Assembly (NCBI GenBank): GCA_028583605.1
Contig: CM053328.1
Location: 16,117,107-16,181,106, forward strand
From: Dastarcus helophoroides
Taxonomy: Eukaryota > Arthropoda > Insecta > Coleoptera > Bothrideridae
DNA length: 64,000 bases
Direction of reading: 5' to 3'
Numbering within the stretch: the stretch's first letter is position 1; every line of letters starts with the position of its first letter. Shown here one piece after another: positions 59,809-64,000 of this stretch. A program made the translations under genes and the position numbers. The notes under the pieces are model-generated. The model was not told the origin of the DNA. It ran no database searches and worked only from the letters and a program-made list of their open reading frames with translations.

Positions 59809-61740
59809 CTTTTTTGTATTGCAATATTTCGACACAAAAGTGCCATAATCGTAAAAAGCAACATTTTTTATACAAAAAAGGTACTCCTTCTCAAAGTCGC
59901 TAAAAGTGACCGTTTCCGAGAAAAAAGCGTTTAAACAAAATTGTTGCATTTATTAGAATTCGTTTTGCAAATTTCTAATTTATCCACTACTAACTGCATT
60001 GATATAAAAATAGTACAAAATTAAGAAAAAAAAATCAAAGCAAGTGTTCGAAATTACTGCCTCCTGCAGCAATACAGCTCGGCTCGTCTTCTAAGGGAAC
60101 TCCTTACTCTTTCGCAAATGCCTGGTGTATTGTGAATCTGGTTGAACCCATTTTCAATTCGTTCACGAAGATCATTGATATTGTCAACTGGTGTGGAGTA
60201 GATGATCTGCTTTAGATGTCCCCATAAGTAGAAATCGAGTGGGTTGAGGTCAGGAGACCTAGCTGGCCATGGTATCGGACCTCCTCGACCTATTCATCGT
60301 TGATGATAGTTTTTATTCAAAAATTCCCTAGCAACTGCACTAAAATGGGCAGGTGCCCCATCGTGCATTATCCACATTCGCTGTCTTGTTATGAGTGGAA
60401 CATTTTCAAGTAACACGGGTAACTCTGTTTGCAAAAAATGTCTATATGATGCTCCTGTTAACCTATGAGGTAAAAAAAAACGGTCCAATTATAGAGTCCC
60501 CTATTATTCCTCCCCAAATGTTAAGTGAAAAATGTTGCTGATGTCTCGACTGAATAACTGCATTGGGATTTTCAACTTGCCACTGATGCATGTTGTGAAA
60601 GTTAAGTATCCCGTTTCTGGTAAAACCCGCTTCGTTCGTAAATAATATGAGCGATGGAAAGTTCTCATTTTCAGCGATCTTATGCAATAGCCAGTTGCAA
60701 AATTCTATTCTTGGAGGATAATCAGCAGCAAGTAACCCTTGCACTCTTTGAAAATGATAGGGGTAAAATTGGTAAAATTTCAAAATTCGCCAGATAGTTA
60801 CGTGATTTACTCCTTCGGCTAAAGCAAGTTGTCTAGTGCTGACACATGGATCTTCTTCAACTCGCTGAAGCACACGCTCCTCTAAATTAGCAACTTCTGC
60901 GTTTGGCCTTCCAACACGTTCGCCTTTAAAAACAAAATTTCCTGTTTCACATAAACGAGCATGAATTTTCTGGAACAATTTTTCTCCTGGTAGGTGTCTA
61001 TTAGGAAAACGTTCAGCATAAAGCCGTCTTGCTTCAGCACCATTACAATTTGCAAGCCTGTACATTAAATGCATATCGGCCTTTTCTTGATTTGAATAGT
61101 CCATTTTATCAAAATAATGAAAAGTTAAAATACTACTACACTTACTATTGACAACAAAAACTGCTAAAGTTTACAGCTTACGACCAAATTTTATCAGTGA
61201 CACAATCTCTGACAGATATTGTCAAGTACAATTGTTTTCTTTACGATCAGTTTGCATGACCAACTTATTTTTTCTTATACAAATTAGTTAGAATTTCGAA
61301 GACGGGATAGGATTATTTAAACGCCTTTTTCTCGGAAACGGTTACTTTTAGCGACTTTGAGAAAGAGTACCTTTTTTGTATAAAAAATGTTGCTTTTTTA
61401 CGATTATGGCACTTTTGTGTCGAAATATTGCAATACAAAAAAGTTACGGCAAAAAATAATCGCGGGCAACCCCCTACACACCACGCTACTGCTTATTTAA
61501 AAAATATGTTACATGAGAATATGCCTAATCCAATTCTTTAACTGCTTGCCCAATTTCATGACTTTGCTACTAACCGTTAACTTTTTGTAGTAAAAAAACC
61601 ACTTTAGGGGCGCCATCTTTAAATGGTCATATCTCCGTTAGGAGGCAATTTAAAGAAAAAAAATGTATTTCAACATTTTTCATATTTTAATGTGTAGAAT
61701 ATGCTCCTGAAGAAGCGGCCCGGACTTTTGTAACACCCTG
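59809..61740 (-). mobile_element. DD41D-type element, copy B, missing 296 bp of its left end
   Basis: Nearly identical to copy A from 56242 onward. The right inverted repeat (about 61317-61740) is complete and followed by TA. The left 296 bp (55946-56241 in copy A) are absent. The sequence instead passes into jockey sequence within the shared run CTTTTTT. Only the inner part of the left inverted repeat remains. Confidence 0.92.
60035..61104 (-). pseudogene. DD41D-type transposase, copy B: catalytic Asp lost
   Basis: The same gene as at 56468-57539, with six residue differences in the 213-residue first frame (Met8Lys and Gly16Arg among them). It shares the run of nine T that shifts the frame (60472-60480) and the TGA in place of Trp at 60294. 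In addition the first catalytic Asp is Asn here, LFTNEAGFTRNG (60634-60636). This copy could not catalyse transposition even if the frame were open. Confidence 0.9.
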
Positions 61741-61928
61741 TATATAGTTTTTCTAAAATTTTGACCTTTATTTCGAAATTTTTATTTACATAGCTTCTAC
61801 TACCAACATTTCGAATTTTTTTCGAGATTAGCAAAATAGGTTACTTTTTAAAATTTCAACTTTCTTAAATTTTCAGCTTATTTTTAAAAATGTTGACCTT
61901 TTTTTAAATGTTCCTTTTTATTCTATAA
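61741..61928. repeat. Short T-rich degenerate block
   Basis: The same texture as the larger A/T blocks, GAAATTTTT and TTTTTAAAA words, about 190 bp. Confidence 0.45.
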
Positions 61929-61944
61929 TACACAGACCAATAGG

Positions 61945-62048
61945 TTTGAACATTTATTAGATTCGAAGTTTGGAAACCAAATACCGGTTTCGATCTTGTT
62001 AGATCTCATCAGTTTGGTATATCCAACTCGAATGCTAACAAATGTTCC
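61945..62048 (-). repeat. Inverted repeat that forms an extended ribozyme stem I
   Basis: GAACATTTATTAG and ATTCGAAGTTTGG on the left mirror CCAACTCGAATGCTAAC and AAATGTTCC on the right. The centre is the hammerhead motif at 61976-62018. In a type I hammerhead the strands flanking the core pair as an open stem I, which is what is seen here. Confidence 0.8.
61976..62018 (-). ncRNA. Hammerhead ribozyme motif, type I
   Basis: On the minus strand the parts occur in order. ACCAAA is the stem I 5' strand. CTGATGA follows (62006-62012). Stem II is GATCT-AACA-AGATC, a perfect 5 bp stem (61992-62005). Next is GAAA (61988-61991), then CCGG, then U-A as the cleavage dinucleotide, then TTTGGT as the stem I 3' strand (61976-61981), pairing perfectly with ACCAAA. 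Every invariant core nucleotide of the hammerhead is present. Stem III would be A-CCGG-U, which has no loop but is self-complementary, so the expected active form is a dimer, as described for other type I hammerheads with very short stem III in animal repeats and Penelope-like elements. Cleavage is predicted after the A at 61982. Activity is inferred. Confidence 0.82.
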
Positions 62049-62359
62049 AACAAGTAAGTACTAAAATATTCACAGGCGTCAAGCGAGTGACTCTTAGTAC
62101 TACCACCTATTGGTTCATACAGAAACTATGGCCATCGCCAACAATGTCGTACGCAAGAAGAATGCAACCTCGACTACAAATTCATGCAGCCCTCCAGGCG
62201 TGTATAGTGAATCATAGGTAGCTGAACTACCAACAGTTGAAACACTGCCACCTAGCGAAGCGGTTGCTCTCTAGGAGAGTTCCCAGAAGACAGGGATTCT
62301 GTAATGCACAGACCAATAGGGAAAGTTCCTATTAAGAGACTGGTTAGTATCCTCAATTC

Positions 62360-63080
62360 GGATTTGCTGAATTCTAAGTAGACCTTTGTCTTTTCAAGCG
62401 TTCCAGATATACATTTTTTCGCCTATCGCAGTCCTGGAAATAATCTCTAGTGGGAAATTGTTGACTTTGCTTCCCATTTTTTGACCTCATTGTTGATTTG
62501 ACTTTTAGAAAAACCAAAAACCGATTCAGGTCTAAGAAAAGACGATGCGGGTCCTTCTTTAGCGAGTTGGTTCGCAACTGTATTTCCTTGAATTCCTTTC
62601 TGGCCTGGCATCTACTTAAGGTGAATCCTGTTGTGTTTAGCCAGTTGCTTTAGACTTTGTTGGCAGTCCCAAACTTGGATTTGACAATGCAGCTGCTGAG
62701 AGCCTTTATTGCCGCTTGACTGTCAGACTTAATATAGATCTTTGTTCCTTTCAGGTTTCTTTGAAGACACTCGTAGACGCAGAATTTTGTTGCATGCATT
62801 TCAGTTTGAAAGACACTAACGACCTTTTCCTGAGGCTTTAGAGAACCATTCGTTAGGGCCATAAATTCCCACTTCACTCCCATGTGCTGTCTTTGATCTA
62901 TCTGTAAACCAGGTGGATAATTTGTGTTTTTCTTCAGGTGCTGATTGAGCGTCAGTGCGGCTATTTAAGTCCACTTCAACGGAATGATCAAATTCGTACC
63001 TGGGATGCACATAATCAACCAATCTTGCTAAAATCACAAGGCTACTGGAATGGACATTTTTCGCGAAATTGTTGTAACGC
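62360..63080 (-). pseudogene. Non-LTR retrotransposon RNase H domain, decayed
   Basis: The minus strand reads ILARLVDYVHPRYEFDHS, then LSTWFTDRSKTAHGSEVGIYG, where the family has TDGSKT with the first catalytic Asp. The Glu-containing FQTEMHATKFCVYECLQ follows, then YIKSDSQAAIKALSS with the next Asp. WDCQQSLKQLAKHNRIH comes next, then PGQKGIQGN and ANQLAKEG at the C-terminal helix. At least three shifts and a TAG for Trp (LKWMPG) break it. RNase H removes RNA from RNA-DNA hybrids. Among non-LTR elements it is found in R1, I, LOA and related clades. No reverse transcriptase is attached, since upstream sequence past 63080 is unrelated. Confidence 0.87.
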
Positions 63081-64000
63081 ATAACACATTGTCAGCTTTA
63101 TTCTTAGAAACTTTCATAATAGTAGTTAATTTAAATAAACGTGAAATAAAGTTAAAAATATTTCTAAATTTGAATGGAGTGCATTTTTCGCGTGACAAAT
63201 AATTTTTTTGTTTTGAAAATAATATAAGAATTAGATTTCGGTTAAGATCGGATGTATTTGTTTCTACTAATATGGCAGTGTTATTAATCTTTAACACAAT
63301 TTGGGACAATACTGAATTTCTATTCTTAACGAATGTGAAATCGTTTTTTATTGCAAGCAAAATATTACGTAGTATATGTCGGGCAAACAAAACTGCTATT
63401 TGGCAATTACTTTCAGTTTTTATCCTGCACCATTGACAAAATACGTATTAAGGTAAGTCCTCTCGTTCTCTGAAAATAACAAGTTGTCTAGGCAAAATAC
63501 TTATGTTTCAGTAAATTTTAGGCAAAGTAATTTCTACTTTGTATTTAACGAAACATTCCTAGTAAACTTTGGTACAATTTGAACAAATATTTTTATTCGG
63601 TAAGAACGTTTTAGGCAAATTAGGTAATAAGTTTTCCCTGGTTTACTTAGGCATAGTTACTTCTAGTTCAACTAGCGTATTAAAGTTTGTTACAATTTGG
63701 AACAATACCTTCAGTTTCTATTCTCTAAGCGTTATTAGGTTATTTTTAATTTCAAGCAAAATACGTATTGGGTTTAACTTAAGTGTGAACGTAGTTAATT
63801 CTACATTCTAATGAACATAATAACATGTCAAAGTTTAATATAATTCTGTGGATAAATCTGTGTTCTACCTTGTTTGCTTCTATAAAACACGTTGCTAATT
63901 GTAAACTGAATGTCCTTTTTTAATAGTGCATTTCTCGTATTTAATTTTTGATTCGACCTATTTATCTCCTTACTGAATGAATCCTAAAGCTTTATTTATC
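63081..64000. repeat. AT-rich sequence with degenerate direct repeats
   Basis: Text such as GCAAAATACGTATT, TTTCTATTCT, ACAATTTGGRACAATAC and AGGCAAA recurs at 63260-63380, 63430-63450, 63490-63640 and 63660-63780 in the same direction. The copies are diverged and spaced unevenly. No gene is seen. The frame at 63390-63034 is not credible. Confidence 0.5.

Larger units (their letters stand above)
61929..62323. repeat. Repeat unit around the ribozyme, bounded by CACAGACCAATAGG words
   Basis: CACAGACCAATAGG occurs at about 61931 and again near 62309 in the same direction, and CACCTATTGGTTCA lies inverted near 62103. The ribozyme lies between the first and the inverted word. No protein is visible. 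This may be a small ribozyme-bearing retroelement or a pair of its ends. Confidence 0.5.

Noticed and set aside
42553..61104. A conserved programmed frameshift at the nine-T runs of the DD41D genes
   Set aside because: The element at 41611 needs a shift in the opposite direction from copies A and B, and the runs lie at different places in the protein. Homopolymer mutation is simpler, although slippage in A and B alone is kept open in the findings.
1..64000. CRISPR arrays, bacterial operons, ribosomal RNA genes
   Set aside because: None present. The sequence is eukaryotic and the regular repeats are microsatellites or transposon units.

Overview
This is AT-rich animal DNA, most likely from an insect. 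The repeat fauna is typical of arthropods: mariner, DD41D-type and hAT-like DNA elements, a MULE, Penelope-like sequence, and RTE- and jockey-type non-LTR retrotransposons. The insect order cannot be fixed from the sequence. I recognise no host protein-coding gene. The only ordinary cellular gene is a tRNA-Val(AAC) at 5213-5285 on the minus strand. Nearly every longer reading frame is a transposon relic or a simple-repeat artefact.

Layout, left half. 1-2500 is AT-rich filler. 2515-3985 is a decayed MULE transposase with a SWIM finger. 4027-4470 is a palindromic Penelope-like repeat. 5614-11457 is one large element with about 550 bp terminal inverted repeats (TIRs). Inside it sit a 3.3 kb hAT-type insertion (6199-9485, perfect 8 bp target duplication) and an intact 200-codon Penelope GIY-YIG endonuclease frame (10064-10666). 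12740-17810 was one GACA/GAAA-rich simple-repeat field, split by an RTE-type retrotransposon (13248-16541, 11 bp target duplication, expanded GAA tail). 18895-19685 is a mariner relic. 20533-28230 holds two degenerate A/T blocks with a more complex stretch between them. 29058-31113 is a piggyBac-like shell containing a 1.29 kb mariner. 31854-32397 is a second Penelope-like palindrome with a 14 bp target duplication.

Layout, right half. 32484-35945 is degenerate foldback-type sequence. 36190-39780 and 44270-46310 are non-LTR retrotransposon relics on the minus strand. 41611-44245 is a DD41D-type element with about 630 bp TIRs. 47455-48660 is a rare complex, relatively GC-rich island. 51255-52130 and 59330-59808 are jockey fragments. 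52579-58931 is a large inverted-repeat element: one arm carries a 2.6 kb palindromic element (52700-55324, TAA duplication), and the loop carries a 2.2 kb DD41D element (55946-58180). A second, truncated DD41D copy (59809-61740) is fused to jockey sequence. 61945-62048 contains a hammerhead ribozyme motif with all core nucleotides, centred in an inverted repeat. 62360-63080 is an RNase H relic of a non-LTR element.

The window therefore records layered insertion rather than a set of cooperating genes. The most notable points are the hammerhead motif, the repeated use of very long TIRs by DD41D-type elements, two defective DD41D copies that share the same two lesions, and nested palindromes in which one arm preserves the empty site of an insertion in the other.
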